From positions 355,007 to 419,006 of the forward strand of contig NZ_JBBYXK010000004.1 of NCBI RefSeq assembly GCF_039655875.1: a DNA stretch of 64,000 nt, read 5' to 3'. Made by a program: the position numbers and the translations under genes. Below the pieces are notes generated by a model. That model searched no databases and was not told where the DNA came from. It saw nothing but the letters and a program-made list of their open reading frames with translations. Source of the stretch: Emcibacter sp. SYSU 3D8 (GTDB lineage: Bacteria; Pseudomonadota; Alphaproteobacteria; SMXS01). Below, one piece after another: positions 43,930 through 52,563 of the stretch; the stretch's first letter is position 1; every line of letters starts with the position of its first letter.

Positions 43930-44772
43930 TTATTCTGAATCGACCGCCGGTTCGGGGATGGCGCGCTCTTGCGGCACAGCCGGCCCTGCCTCTTCACCAG
44001 GTATGGCGTCGGAAGGCAGGGCGTCGTCCCCTGGCTGGTATGCCTCATCGGAGATCAGAGCTTCTGTCGGAGGCGATAAATCTGCAGGCGCCGCCTCCTG
44101 GCCGACCGGCTCATCTGGCAGAGCAATAAGCTTTGCCGGCGCCGTGGCGGGCGCGGCGGTTTCCACATGGTAATTGTTCACCAAATATTGGTTGGCGATT
44201 TCGGCAATGTACATGTCGAGATTGTTGTCGCTGGCTCCGAAGCTCCAGGCGCCCGCCAGCGCGCTCGACGACTTGGCGATTGTGGGGCTCCCTATCAGGG
44301 CCCCGGTGTCGCCATCGACGAGTTGAATATCCATGGTTATCTCGGAATCACCAGCGAGTCCGCCAACGAAAAAGCGGGTGCCGCCGCCGACAATCTTCAA
44401 TGAAACGACATACGGCGCGACCACCAGCTTACGCCCGTTCGCCGGTGCGTTGGCGGTCCACTCGGAAAACGTTGCCCCAAGCACTGTACGGAGCTGGGAT
44501 TCTAGGCCCTTGGCGGCTTTGACCTTTTTTTCTTCTTTCGCAACGGCGTCGCTGTAAGTCAGTGGCACGACCTCGAATGTGCTGAATTCCGAGAGATCCA
44601 CGGTCAGAGGCGCAAGCTTTCCCGCTTCCTCTTCAATGATGACCTTCTGTCTGGCGCTTCGCTCCTCCCTTTTTGCGTCCTCCGCCTCGATCGTCTTTTT
44701 CGTTTTCGCGGCCGCGGGTGTCGTGGCGAGAGTGCTCACGGCAAGAATCAGACAAACAAGCAATCTCTTCAT
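43930..44772 (-). CDS. Exported DUF4410-like protein
   Basis: A 280-residue protein with a signal peptide (LLVCLILAVSTLATTPAAA) and a DUF4410-like domain in the middle (GGGTRFFVGGLAGDSEITMDIQL and DGDTGALIGSPTIAKSS). Its C-terminus is Pro/Glu/Ala-rich and low in complexity. Function unknown. The ATG at 44772 opens at the signal peptide. It converges with the MCE gene 20 bases away. Confidence 0.75.
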   Translation of the reverse strand: MKRLLVCLILAVSTLATTPAAAKTKKTIEAEDAKREERSARQKVIIEEEAGKLAPLTVDLSEFSTFEVVPLTYSDAVAKEEKKVKAAKGLESQLRTVLGATFSEWTANAPANGRKLVVAPYVVSLKIVGGGTRFFVGGLAGDSEITMDIQLVDGDTGALIGSPTIAKSSSALAGAWSFGASDNNLDMYIAEIANQYLVNNYHVETAAPATAPAKLIALPDEPVGQEAAPADLSPPTEALISDEAYQPGDDALPSDAIPGEEAGPAVPQERAIPEPAVDSE

Positions 44773-45094
44773 CACTAATCCCACATGAATAGTACAATAA
44801 TTCAATTCACTGGAGCATACCGGGACGCGCAACTCGCGTCCACTCGAGGCTCGGAACAGGGCGTGCCATAGTCCCGGCAATGGTCAAGAAGATTGAAATG
44901 GGGATGACGCCCTCTTCGGCGAGGCCACGGAGAGGCGCCGGATTTGCGCGCCCTGGCGTGGAGAACTGCTGATATTGCGCGTCCATGGTGTACGGCTGGC
45001 CCATTGGGCGCGCCGCGCGCATCGGCGCGCTATGGCCTGCTATTGCGCCGATGGCAGCCACCACAATTGGCGGGAGGGGAATTTCGTCCGGACC
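44773..45094. other. Gene-free stretch
   Basis: About 320 bases between the DUF4410-like and DUF2062 genes without a credible gene. The first 50 bases are AT-rich and likely contain the promoter of the DUF4410-like gene. Confidence 0.45.
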
Positions 45095-45655
45095 TTACGG
45101 TGCGTCGGGCGGCGGTTTCGGGCGCCTTGGGCGCTTTCGCCAGGCGAGAATTGTTGTCAGCCGCCACAGGCCACTGACCAGGGCGTAGGTAAGCGCCGAC
45201 GAGACGACGGCCATCAGCAGCAGTCCCGTGATCAAGGGTTTGCCCAGCGTATCCAGATAGTGCCACCAGAAGCGCAGCCACTCGCCCAGCCCGCTTTCCT
45301 TGGGCGTCAGGGTCTCGGCCGTCAACGGACGGGCCTTCACCCCGGTTACCGCCTCGCCGACACGGTAGGCGAAATAATAGATTGGGCCAAAGGTCACCGG
45401 GTTGGAGACCAGCGTGCTGACGACGGCGGCCGGGAGATTGGCCCGCAGGGCGAGGGCCGCCGCCGCTGAAAGGGGAATCTGCGCGACCGGGATCAGCAGG
45501 CCAAAGAACACGCCAATGGCGCATCCCAGCGCTACTCCACGGCGCGACAGATGCCAGAGACGCGGATGGTGAAGCTTCGGTCCCAGCCATCGCAGCCACC
45601 GGTGGCCGCGCATGGTCTCTGCCGCGGGCAAGAAGCGCTTTAGGCTCTTTCTCAT
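45095..45655 (-). CDS. DUF2062 family membrane protein
   Basis: A 186-residue protein with about three membrane helices (GCAIGVFFGLLIPVAQIPLSAAAALAL and ITGLLLMAVVSSALTYALVSGL). The NPVTFGPIYYFAYRVG segment is the DUF2062 signature. These proteins are often near lipid A or polysaccharide genes; function unknown. The ATG at 45655 is used; the preceding TTG is less likely. Confidence 0.85.
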   Translation of the reverse strand: MRKSLKRFLPAAETMRGHRWLRWLGPKLHHPRLWHLSRRGVALGCAIGVFFGLLIPVAQIPLSAAAALALRANLPAAVVSTLVSNPVTFGPIYYFAYRVGEAVTGVKARPLTAETLTPKESGLGEWLRFWWHYLDTLGKPLITGLLLMAVVSSALTYALVSGLWRLTTILAWRKRPRRPKPPPDAP

Positions 45656-45893
45656 CAATGTCCGGCCGGATTGCGGCTTTCGCCTGCACTATTCACACCA
45701 GCACTGTGACCCATCGTCCTGCCGTTTCCAATGGTCAACGAGCCATTTGAAGGGCAGGGCGCGGCGTGCCCGCCAGCATTCAGCGGACCTGCGCGCGCTC
45801 GCCGTCATGCGCTAATCCTCTACATGATCTGGATCAATTCGAGTGCCCGCTCCAGCATATTATCGTGGCCTGACACAAACAGTGGAGCGAGCG

Positions 45894-46160
45894 ATGACGG
45901 CAGCAGGTGAAGAGCGGGAATCAACCGAGGGCGTCGCCGTGTTCGAGACGGCGGCCGGTTTCCAGCAGGCGATCGATGAATTGCCGAGGCCGGGTCTTGA
46001 TCGCGTGGAGATGAGCCTGTCCGCACGCAGGCGGACCGTCGACGAGACGCCGGGTCATGCCGGCCGGAGGGCGAGGGAGATCGAGGACGATCCGATGGCG
46101 CCGTATACGTTCTGCATCCCGTCTGACGCTATCGCGGATGCGAAGGGGGCGGGGCGATGA
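45894..46160 (+). CDS. Short protein, probably truncated relative of a stress-protein family
   Basis: An 88-residue protein. The first half (VAVFETAAGFQQAIDELPRPGLDRVEMSL) resembles the soluble N-terminal module of alphaproteobacterial membrane proteins, but the usual glycine-rich membrane part is absent. GGAGCGAG precedes ATG 45894. It overlaps the next gene by 4 bp (ATGA), so the two short genes are coupled. Function unknown. Confidence 0.6.
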   Translation: MTAAGEERESTEGVAVFETAAGFQQAIDELPRPGLDRVEMSLSARRRTVDETPGHAGRRAREIEDDPMAPYTFCIPSDAIADAKGAGR

Positions 46161-46351
46161 ACCAGGCAAGAGGCCTGTTTGGCGACGTCCTGGCGATATC
46201 GACGGTTGCCTTTGCGGCGCTGTGTATCCTCGCGGCCCTCTACTTTTTCTGGGGGAAAAAGGCAGGCTGGGGCGGAAAGTTTTTCATGCTCTGCATCCTT
46301 CTGGCGTCGCTTCTGATCATCGCGACAGTGGCGCGCATCTGGATTTACTGA
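46157..46351 (+). CDS. Small two-helix membrane protein
   Basis: A 64-residue protein with two membrane helices (VLAISTVAFAALCILAALYFF, FFMLCILLASLLIIATVARI) joined by a short Lys/Gly loop. It starts in an ATGA overlap with the gene before it. Function unknown. Confidence 0.65.
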   Translation: MNQARGLFGDVLAISTVAFAALCILAALYFFWGKKAGWGGKFFMLCILLASLLIIATVARIWIY

Positions 46352-46424
46352 GGGAATACCGCCCGCGCCGGCAATCTGCCCCGATGTGCGGGTGAAGTCT
46401 CCGCTTGAGACCAGGTGGCGGCCG

Positions 46425-47318
46425 CTAGTCCAGCCAGCCATGACTGCGGACTGCGTCGCCGAGCACCCGGGCCAAGGGAATGGATGCGATCGGACTTGAT
46501 GTCGAATCCGATGCGCGCAGGCGCGAGATGCCGTGGCTGGCCAACCGCTCAAGGTCTGCTTCTGAGGCCAGCGAATGCGTTACCACCGCTTCCACCCCCG
46601 TCGCGCCTGCATCCTGGAGCAGCCGCGCACAGGCAATCAACGTGGTGCCGCTGGACACCATGTCGTCGACCAGCATCGCCGGTCGATCACGCACCGAGGC
46701 AATATCCGGAATAGCCAGGTCAACCTTGCGGTCCCCGATGCGAACCTTTTCGCCAATCAGCACCTCAAGGCCGAGCGGACGGGCAATGCTCTCCACCCAG
46801 GGACGGGATTCGCTGTCCGGTCCTACCAGAACCGTACGGGGATCGAGATCGTCTGCGATGGCCTGCACGAGGGCCGAAGATGCGGAAACGGCAATGGCAG
46901 GGATTCCGCCGAACGCTTCGTCCAGTTTCCTGATGCGATGAAGATGCGGATCGACGGTGACCACCCCGTCAAACCATGTCGCCAGGAACTTGCCGATGAC
47001 CTGCTGGCTCACAGCCTCGCCGTCGTGGAAGGCCTTGTCCTGGCGCATATATGCAAGATACGGCGCAACCAGGACGATCCGTTTCGTTCCCTGGTCCCGC
47101 AAGACTGACGCTGCCAGCAGCAATTCGATCAACTTGTCATTCGGATGATCGAGCGAGCGAAACAACAACGCCGTGGAGGCACTGCCGTGAACCCGGACAA
47201 GGCTTTCGCCATCGGGAAAACGATGCAGGTCGATCGGTCGTAGCGGAATTCCGCAATAGTCGGCCAACACCGCAGCCTGCGGCGTGCCGTCGGGAAAGGC
47301 GAAGACAGCCGAACTCAT
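46425..47318 (-). CDS. Ribose-phosphate pyrophosphokinase-like protein
   Basis: A 297-residue PRPP-synthetase-family protein. The PRPP-binding loop is AMLVDDMVSSGTTL, and VTVDPHLHR and RFPDGES match the ATP- and ribose-5-phosphate-binding regions. It is shorter than housekeeping Prs (about 315). It starts in the ATGA overlap with the phosphorylase upstream, forming a two-gene operon. It may make PRPP from phosphorolysis products, or act in a related ribose-phosphate shunt. Confidence 0.85.
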   Translation of the reverse strand: MSSAVFAFPDGTPQAAVLADYCGIPLRPIDLHRFPDGESLVRVHGSASTALLFRSLDHPNDKLIELLLAASVLRDQGTKRIVLVAPYLAYMRQDKAFHDGEAVSQQVIGKFLATWFDGVVTVDPHLHRIRKLDEAFGGIPAIAVSASSALVQAIADDLDPRTVLVGPDSESRPWVESIARPLGLEVLIGEKVRIGDRKVDLAIPDIASVRDRPAMLVDDMVSSGTTLIACARLLQDAGATGVEAVVTHSLASEADLERLASHGISRLRASDSTSSPIASIPLARVLGDAVRSHGWLD

Positions 47319-48799
47319 GGCGTCACCGTGTAGCCCGAGGTCGTCGACGCCAGTTCGCGGGCATAGACCAGCCCAGTCTCCGAATGGGCGTGGATGCGGT
47401 AGAGAACCTCATCCTGTCGAACTTGATCGCCGACCTTTCGTAGCAGGTCGATGCCTGCGCCCTTGTCCATCGGCGCGCCCGCGAGGCGAGCAATACGGGC
47501 GATCAGATGGCAATCGATCGCAGCGATCCTGCCGGCGGTGGGGGAAAGGGTTTCGTGCTGGTGGATACCGGGCTCCAGAACTTCCGTGCGCCGCCCCTGG
47601 GCGTCGATCAGCCGCTCCATTGCCGCCAGCGCCTCGCCCGAGCCGAGCAATTCCATTGCCCGGGCATAGCCGCGTCCTCCCACGAGAGCGGGATCGAATT
47701 CGAGCACCCGGCCGGCAAGCATCAGCGCCCGGTCCCGCAGATCGGCCGGCGCGTCGTCCTCGTTTCGCAGCACCGCCATGACATCTCGCGCCTCAAGAAC
47801 CGGGCCGACGCCTCGGCCGATGGGTTGTGATCCATCTGTAAAGACCACATCGAGGACCAGACCCAGCTTGTGGCCGACATACTCGAAGAGTTTACGCAGG
47901 CGAACCCCTTCGCGCTTCGACCGCACCTTGGCGCTCGGCCCAATGGGAATATCGATAAGAAGGTGGGTCGAGCCCGCGGCGAGCTTCTTCGACAATATCG
48001 AGGCGACCATCTGCTCGAATGTGTCGATGCGCAGGGGGCGCTCGACGGTGATCAGGATGTCGTCTGCGGGCGAAAGGTTTACGCGCCCGCCCCAAGCAAG
48101 CACCGCATGCTCCTGCTCGACGACAGAAATGAGCTTGTCTTCCGCCAGATCTACCGCCGCGAGAACCTCCATCGTGTCCGCGGTTCCCGACGGAGAGGTG
48201 ATCGCGCGGGACGAGGTCTTGGGCATGGTCAGACCATGCGCTGCGACAATGGGCACCACGATCATGGACGTCCGATTCCCCGGTATTCCCCCGATGCAGT
48301 GTTTGTCGACCACGATGTCGGCGCCCCAGCGCATGCGTCGGCCGGCGTCAGCCATTGCGCGGGTGAGAGCGAGCGTCTCGTGGGTTGTCATGAAACCGGC
48401 ACAGGCAACCAGGAACGCGCCGATCTCCATCGGCGAGTATCGATAGGCTGCTATATCCTGAATGATCTCCCGGATATCGGCGTCGTCCAGGGAATCGCCA
48501 TCGATCTTTCGGCGGACATGTTCCAGGCTGTGCGGAACCGGCGCCTGCCTGAAGGTGACTTCGCTGCCCTCGGGCAATCCAAGTCGCCGGAATGCCTGCT
48601 CGCCGAGACCGATCGTGCCGGGTTCCAGCAGGCGCGCATCATCGACGATTGCGAGCGTCGCCAGGATCGAGACACTGCCGTTGCCGATTTCCAGTTTTCG
48701 CAGCGCCTGGAACTGTTCGGGCGAGTAGCCCTTCGCCTCGCGCAAGAGGAAGGCCGTGTTGTCCGGGTGGGTATCGATGGCGATACGCTTGATCTTCAT
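47315..48799 (-). CDS. AMP phosphorylase/thymidine phosphorylase-like enzyme
   Basis: A 494-residue enzyme of the long DeoA-like family. KHCIGGIPGNRTSMI and KTSSRAITSPSGTADTMEV match archaeal-type AMP phosphorylase rather than short bacterial DeoA; an extra N-terminal domain (residues about 1-85) fits that type. It would cleave nucleoside monophosphates with phosphate to give ribose-1,5-bisphosphate and base. With the PRPP-synthetase-like gene in the same operon this suggests nucleotide salvage or a ribose bisphosphate route; no RuBisCO is seen here. Confidence 0.85.
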   Translation of the reverse strand: MKIKRIAIDTHPDNTAFLLREAKGYSPEQFQALRKLEIGNGSVSILATLAIVDDARLLEPGTIGLGEQAFRRLGLPEGSEVTFRQAPVPHSLEHVRRKIDGDSLDDADIREIIQDIAAYRYSPMEIGAFLVACAGFMTTHETLALTRAMADAGRRMRWGADIVVDKHCIGGIPGNRTSMIVVPIVAAHGLTMPKTSSRAITSPSGTADTMEVLAAVDLAEDKLISVVEQEHAVLAWGGRVNLSPADDILITVERPLRIDTFEQMVASILSKKLAAGSTHLLIDIPIGPSAKVRSKREGVRLRKLFEYVGHKLGLVLDVVFTDGSQPIGRGVGPVLEARDVMAVLRNEDDAPADLRDRALMLAGRVLEFDPALVGGRGYARAMELLGSGEALAAMERLIDAQGRRTEVLEPGIHQHETLSPTAGRIAAIDCHLIARIARLAGAPMDKGAGIDLLRKVGDQVRQDEVLYRIHAHSETGLVYARELASTTSGYTVTP

Positions 48800-49110
48800 T
48801 GTCTAGAATCTTGCCCCTGTTGCACCGCCAAGACCACGGGCGTGTTCAGCGTATGTCGAATACCCGGCTCTTGTCCGAATTCTGGCAGAGACCATCAGAT
48901 ACCTGCGGAGCGCCCCGTGCCGCAAGGTCTTCAGGAAACGCCTTGTCACAAGCCAGTGAGTTGAGAGGGTCTGGGCATTCACATGCCGGACCGATGGCAG
49001 AAATCTGCAAATCCCCTGCTGGGGTATTTGGCCATACCCAAGGCGATATCCCGGATCTTATGGGATGCAAGGCTGACCCATGTTCACCAGTGAACGGCGC
49101 AACCCCCAAG

Positions 49111-49134
49111 AAACCGCAGACAACCGCGGTTTTT
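49111..49134. terminator. Terminator next to the tRNA remnant
   Basis: AAACCGC (49111-49117) and GCGGTTT (49126-49132) form a 7-bp stem over an 8-base loop with T runs on both strands. On the minus strand it lies 33 bases after the 3' end of the tRNA remnant, where a tRNA terminator would be expected. Confidence 0.6.
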
Positions 49135-49166
49135 GAGCTGCTATGTTCTGTCTTGGGAGTGGGTGA

Positions 49167-49185
49167 TGGTGCCAGGGGCGGAATC
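49167..49185 (-). other. tRNA 3'-end remnant: candidate attachment site of the mobile element
   Basis: On the minus strand this reads GATTCCGCCCCTGGCACCA: part of a T-loop, T-stem, acceptor strand and CCA end, with no tRNA body upstream. It resembles the end of a tRNA-Phe-like gene with one base missing in the acceptor strand. A 3' fragment without its body is what integration at a tRNA leaves at the far end of an element. It separates chromosomal genes (left) from transfer genes (right), so the intact tRNA is predicted beyond the window. Confidence 0.6.
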
Positions 49186-49238
49186 TAAGTCGGATGTTAT
49201 CTAATTGGATTAAAAAAATATTTAGAAAGGTGGTTTAC

Positions 49239-49262
49239 ATGAGATACCCCATGAGATACCCC
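49239..49262. repeat. 12-bp tandem repeat
   Basis: ATGAGATACCCC occurs twice head to tail (49239-49250, 49251-49262) in the AT-rich left arm. It contains ATACCC, the half-site also found in the operator at 49882-49898, so a shared binding protein is possible. Confidence 0.5.
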
Positions 49263-49854
49263 CGAAATCGGTTGATGTTTACCACACTCGCGTGATTCCC
49301 TAATTCGATTCCACTTTTCCATTAGAAGGGCAAGATTCACGATCTTGTGATCCGTCAGAGGAATGCGGTTCCTCTCAGTAAGGCGTCGTACGCATCAATC
49401 CCGATAGCTCCATGCTGTGACCTTTCCGATCGATCCGAAGATGGCGTCGATACCTTGATTAGGGGGATCACTCTCCTGCACTTTTCTCTGCCCAGGCCAG
49501 CCACTGGGCCATGCTCTGACCAGCCAGGTTCTGATCCGGAACAGAGTTTGTCGCCTTGAGCGTCGCGAGAAAGGTCTGGGCGGTCTCTGCTAAAGGTGAT
49601 TCCCTATCCGACATAGCTACCGGCCGTCTTCTTGTCAGGGACGATGGAAGCAGATGAGGTGTGCCGAGACGGGTGTTGAAGAACTGCACCATTGAGAGGG
49701 ATAGGGATGTTCCGCCTCTATCCCCATCGCCTATCCCCGTGCATAGGCGGACACTGATTCACACTCTGTAACCATTCGGGCGAACTCCCAACCGTGACTT
49801 CATTCGCTCCGTCCTACTCTCTTCACGAGAAGCGCGGGCGGCGCACGGAAGGGC

Positions 49855-49898
49855 TTGACGCGGCGAGCGCGAGGCTTTTCAATACCCGGATTGGGTAT
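49855..49898 (+). promoter_or_regulatory. Promoter with overlapping operator for the transfer module
   Basis: TTGACG (49855-49860) and TTCAAT (49878-49883) are spaced by 17 bp. ATACCC-GGATT-GGGTAT (49882-49898) is an inverted repeat overlapping the -10/+1 region, directly before the GGGAGGC ribosome site of the 49910 gene. A repressor bound there would block the whole module. Confidence 0.5.
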
Positions 49899-49909
49899 GG
49901 GAGGCATTC

Positions 49910-50425
49910 ATGAATCTATTGTTCAAACGTGACCAAACCTCGATGCCGCGATTTGTCCGGTTCAAGCTCTGGAGCAAGATCGACCTCGAGCAATCCGAAC
50001 TCGCTATCCTCAACCGCTACGCTCTCGACAAGGCCATCCTGGTCGACATCTTCCAGCCCAATCTGCTGCGGAATGCGATCCTTGTCGGTATCGGGGCGGC
50101 GGTCGCGGCATATTTGCTGCTGGGCGCCATGGATGTCGGTTCCTCGCTGAAGATCATCCTGGTCCTCGTGGCTGCGGGCGGCGCCGGCTGGTTCCACTAC
50201 GACCGGAAGCGCGAGACGGTGTTTGTCCGAGACCTCATTCATGGCAGGCACTTTAGTTGCGACAGCGTGATCGACCTGGCTCGCCGGGAAGCCTGGCTGA
50301 AGACCATCACCGGGTATTTGCGGGACGTGATGGAGAGCGCCAAGAACTGGGACGGCACGGAGACGATCCCGATCCCGGCTTCCGATCCTGACCGCGCGAA
50401 GCTGCTGATGATCAAGGGGCCATGA
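49910..50425 (+). CDS. Membrane protein of the transfer module, unknown
   Basis: A 171-residue protein with two central membrane helices (NAILVGIGAAVAAYLLLGAM and LKIILVLVAAGGAGWFHY) and soluble ends. GGGAGGC precedes the ATG. Its stop overlaps the start of the TraG/VirD4-like gene by 4 bp, so it is likely a membrane partner of that ATPase. I do not recognise the family. Confidence 0.75.
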   Translation: MNLLFKRDQTSMPRFVRFKLWSKIDLEQSELAILNRYALDKAILVDIFQPNLLRNAILVGIGAAVAAYLLLGAMDVGSSLKIILVLVAAGGAGWFHYDRKRETVFVRDLIHGRHFSCDSVIDLARREAWLKTITGYLRDVMESAKNWDGTETIPIPASDPDRAKLLMIKGP

Positions 50426-52557
50426 TTCACCTCGCCGCCCGGCTCCACGCCTTCGTCTACGGGCTGTTTCAGCCGAGCGACGAAGCGGCCGCGAGGCAAC
50501 TGCACCGGGAGGTGCGATCCCTGCTTGCCGAACACGGCCTGTCCCGGCCCGCCGGCAGACGGGAACTGGCGTTGTCGTTGGCGCAAGAGGCCGTCCGTAT
50601 GACCGGCCTGCCGGGTCAGGACCACGCCATCGACGTCCTGACCGCGCTGGCGCTCAAGCTGTTCGATTACGAGTCCCTGTTCATCCTGCCGGACTTCGCA
50701 TTCTCTGGGCGTCGTTCGGTCTCGCAGTGGTGGGCGCTGAAAGATCAGTTGACCGCCCAGAAGGAGTTGCTCACGGATTTCGATGCCGTATGCGCGCATG
50801 TGGTGACGGCGCTTGCCAACTGCCATGCGGCGACGGAACTGTCTCTCCCGATCGCACCCGCCGATGGACTGGACGCGATCACCATTCCAGTGCCGCGGAC
50901 CAGCCTGATGAAGAGCGTCGGCGCCGTGGCGGACCAGGTTGTGCTGGCGTTCTTCGACGAGGAGATCGAGGCGCGCAGGCTGTTCCCCCGGCTGCGCCGG
51001 CGGCTGGACGGCAATGTGATCACGGCGTCGGGCGGCAACCCGGACGACCCGCGCGGCTTCACGCGGGCGGTGAAGCTGCCGTCGCAGTCGGACATCAAGG
51101 ATCCCGAGGCGCTCATCGGCGCCTATCTCGGCGGCACGCCACTACCGATGTTGTTCGCCGGCATGGCCGACTTCGCCCTGCCGGCAAGCGCCCGCCTGGA
51201 GCATCACCACATCGTCGCCGGCACCGGCCACGGCAAGACGCAGGCGCTGCAATACCTGGTTGGACACGATCTCGACGCGGTCGCGCGCGGCGCGGCATCG
51301 GTCGTGGTGCTCGACAGCCAGGGCGACCTGATCAACATGATCTCGAGGCTGAGCCTGTTCGCGCCGGGCGGCCCGCTCTATGACCGTATCTGCATCATCG
51401 ACCCGACCGACGTCGAGTGGCCGGTGTCGCTCAACCTGTTCGACGTGGGCATGGAGCGCCTCAACAGCTACCCACAACTGGAGCGCGAGCGGCTGACCAA
51501 CTCCATCCTGGAGCTGTACGATTTCGTGCTGGGCTCGCTGCTGGCGGCGGAGATGACCCAGAAGCAGAGTGTCATCTTCCGTTACGTCACCCGCCTGATG
51601 CTGCACATCCCCAATGCCACCATCCACACGCTGCGCGAGTTGATGGAACCCAGGAGCGAGGTGAAGTTCGCCAGCCACATCGCCAAGCTGGGCGGTACGC
51701 CTCGGCATTTCTTCGAGACCGAGTTCGGCTCGAAGGAATTCGAGCAGACGAGGAAGCAGGTGTTGCGGCGGTTGTGGGGCATCCTGGAGAACCAGACCTT
51801 CGAGCGGATGTTCTCGCATCCCCGATCGAAGCTCGACCTGTTCGCCGAGATGAATGCCGGCAAGGTCATCCTGATCAATACCGCCAAGGACCTCTTGAAG
51901 GAAACCGGCACGGAGATCTTCGGGCGCTTCTTCATCGCGTTGATCGCCCAGGCGGCCCAGGAGCGGGCCGTGCTGGCGCCGGAGAAGCGGATGCCCACCT
52001 TCGTTTACATCGACGAGGCCGCCGACTACTTCGACCACAATATCGGGATTATTTTGTCCCAAGCCCGCAAGTACAATGTGGGCATGGTGCTGGCCCACCA
52101 GTATCTGGGGCAGCTCGATCCCAGGCTGCAGGAAGCGTTCTCCGCTAACACCTCCATCAAGTTCGCCGGCGGCGTCTCCGCCAGGGACGCAAGGGCGCTG
52201 GCACAGATGATGGGCTGTGATCCGGCGCTGATCGAAGCCCAACCGAAACTGTCCTTCGCCGCCTCGGTGCGCGGCATCACCAAGGGCGCCGTGCCGTTGC
52301 AGTTCCCCTATGGCTCCATGGAGGAGATGCCACGCATGTCGGCCAGTGACAGCCAGGCGCTGCGGGCATCCATGCGCCGCAAATACGCTGTCCATTACAC
52401 CGAACTGGATGGCGTCGGAGGGGCCGCGTTCCCGAACAGAGGTGCGGCGCAGGCACGGCCTTCGGAGAGTCCACCCACGATCGAACCGCCAGCGGCCGAC
52501 CCAGCCCTGCACCAGGATCTGGACACGCTGAACACCGACCCGTCGCCCAACTGGTGA
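50422..52557 (+). CDS. TraG/VirD4-like conjugative ATPase (first)
   Basis: A 711-residue DNA-pumping ATPase. Walker A GTGHGKTQ has its Lys at 272, and Walker B FVYIDEAAD has the Asp-Glu at 531-532; ITKGAVPLQFPYG and the AHQYLGQL sensor segment also fit. The roughly 240-residue N-terminal part has no membrane helices, so the membrane anchor is probably supplied by the preceding protein. Such proteins couple DNA substrates to a transfer channel. The C-terminus is Pro-rich. Confidence 0.88.
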   Translation: MIHLAARLHAFVYGLFQPSDEAAARQLHREVRSLLAEHGLSRPAGRRELALSLAQEAVRMTGLPGQDHAIDVLTALALKLFDYESLFILPDFAFSGRRSVSQWWALKDQLTAQKELLTDFDAVCAHVVTALANCHAATELSLPIAPADGLDAITIPVPRTSLMKSVGAVADQVVLAFFDEEIEARRLFPRLRRRLDGNVITASGGNPDDPRGFTRAVKLPSQSDIKDPEALIGAYLGGTPLPMLFAGMADFALPASARLEHHHIVAGTGHGKTQALQYLVGHDLDAVARGAASVVVLDSQGDLINMISRLSLFAPGGPLYDRICIIDPTDVEWPVSLNLFDVGMERLNSYPQLERERLTNSILELYDFVLGSLLAAEMTQKQSVIFRYVTRLMLHIPNATIHTLRELMEPRSEVKFASHIAKLGGTPRHFFETEFGSKEFEQTRKQVLRRLWGILENQTFERMFSHPRSKLDLFAEMNAGKVILINTAKDLLKETGTEIFGRFFIALIAQAAQERAVLAPEKRMPTFVYIDEAADYFDHNIGIILSQARKYNVGMVLAHQYLGQLDPRLQEAFSANTSIKFAGGVSARDARALAQMMGCDPALIEAQPKLSFAASVRGITKGAVPLQFPYGSMEEMPRMSASDSQALRASMRRKYAVHYTELDGVGGAAFPNRGAAQARPSESPPTIEPPAADPALHQDLDTLNTDPSPNW

Positions 52558-52563
52558 TCCGGC

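Larger units (their letters stand above)
49186..49909. other. Low-GC gene-poor left arm of the element
   Basis: About 720 bases, distinctly AT-rich between 49190 and 49340, with no confident gene. A 48-residue minus-strand frame (49468-49614, beginning MSDRESPLAETAQ) lacks a good ribosome site and is not called. No integrase gene lies beside the presumed attachment site. Confidence 0.5.

Noticed and set aside
48846..49109. 87-residue minus-strand frame before the tRNA remnant
   Set aside because: No ribosome site, no domain, and composition unlike a protein; treated as intergenic.
49239..49262. Possible CRISPR-like or iteron array
   Set aside because: Only two adjacent 12-bp copies, no spacers and no further repeats; listed as a simple tandem repeat.
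49468..49692. 74-residue minus-strand frame in the left arm of the element
   Set aside because: Possible 48-residue protein from an internal ATG, but no Shine-Dalgarno and no recognisable family; not called.
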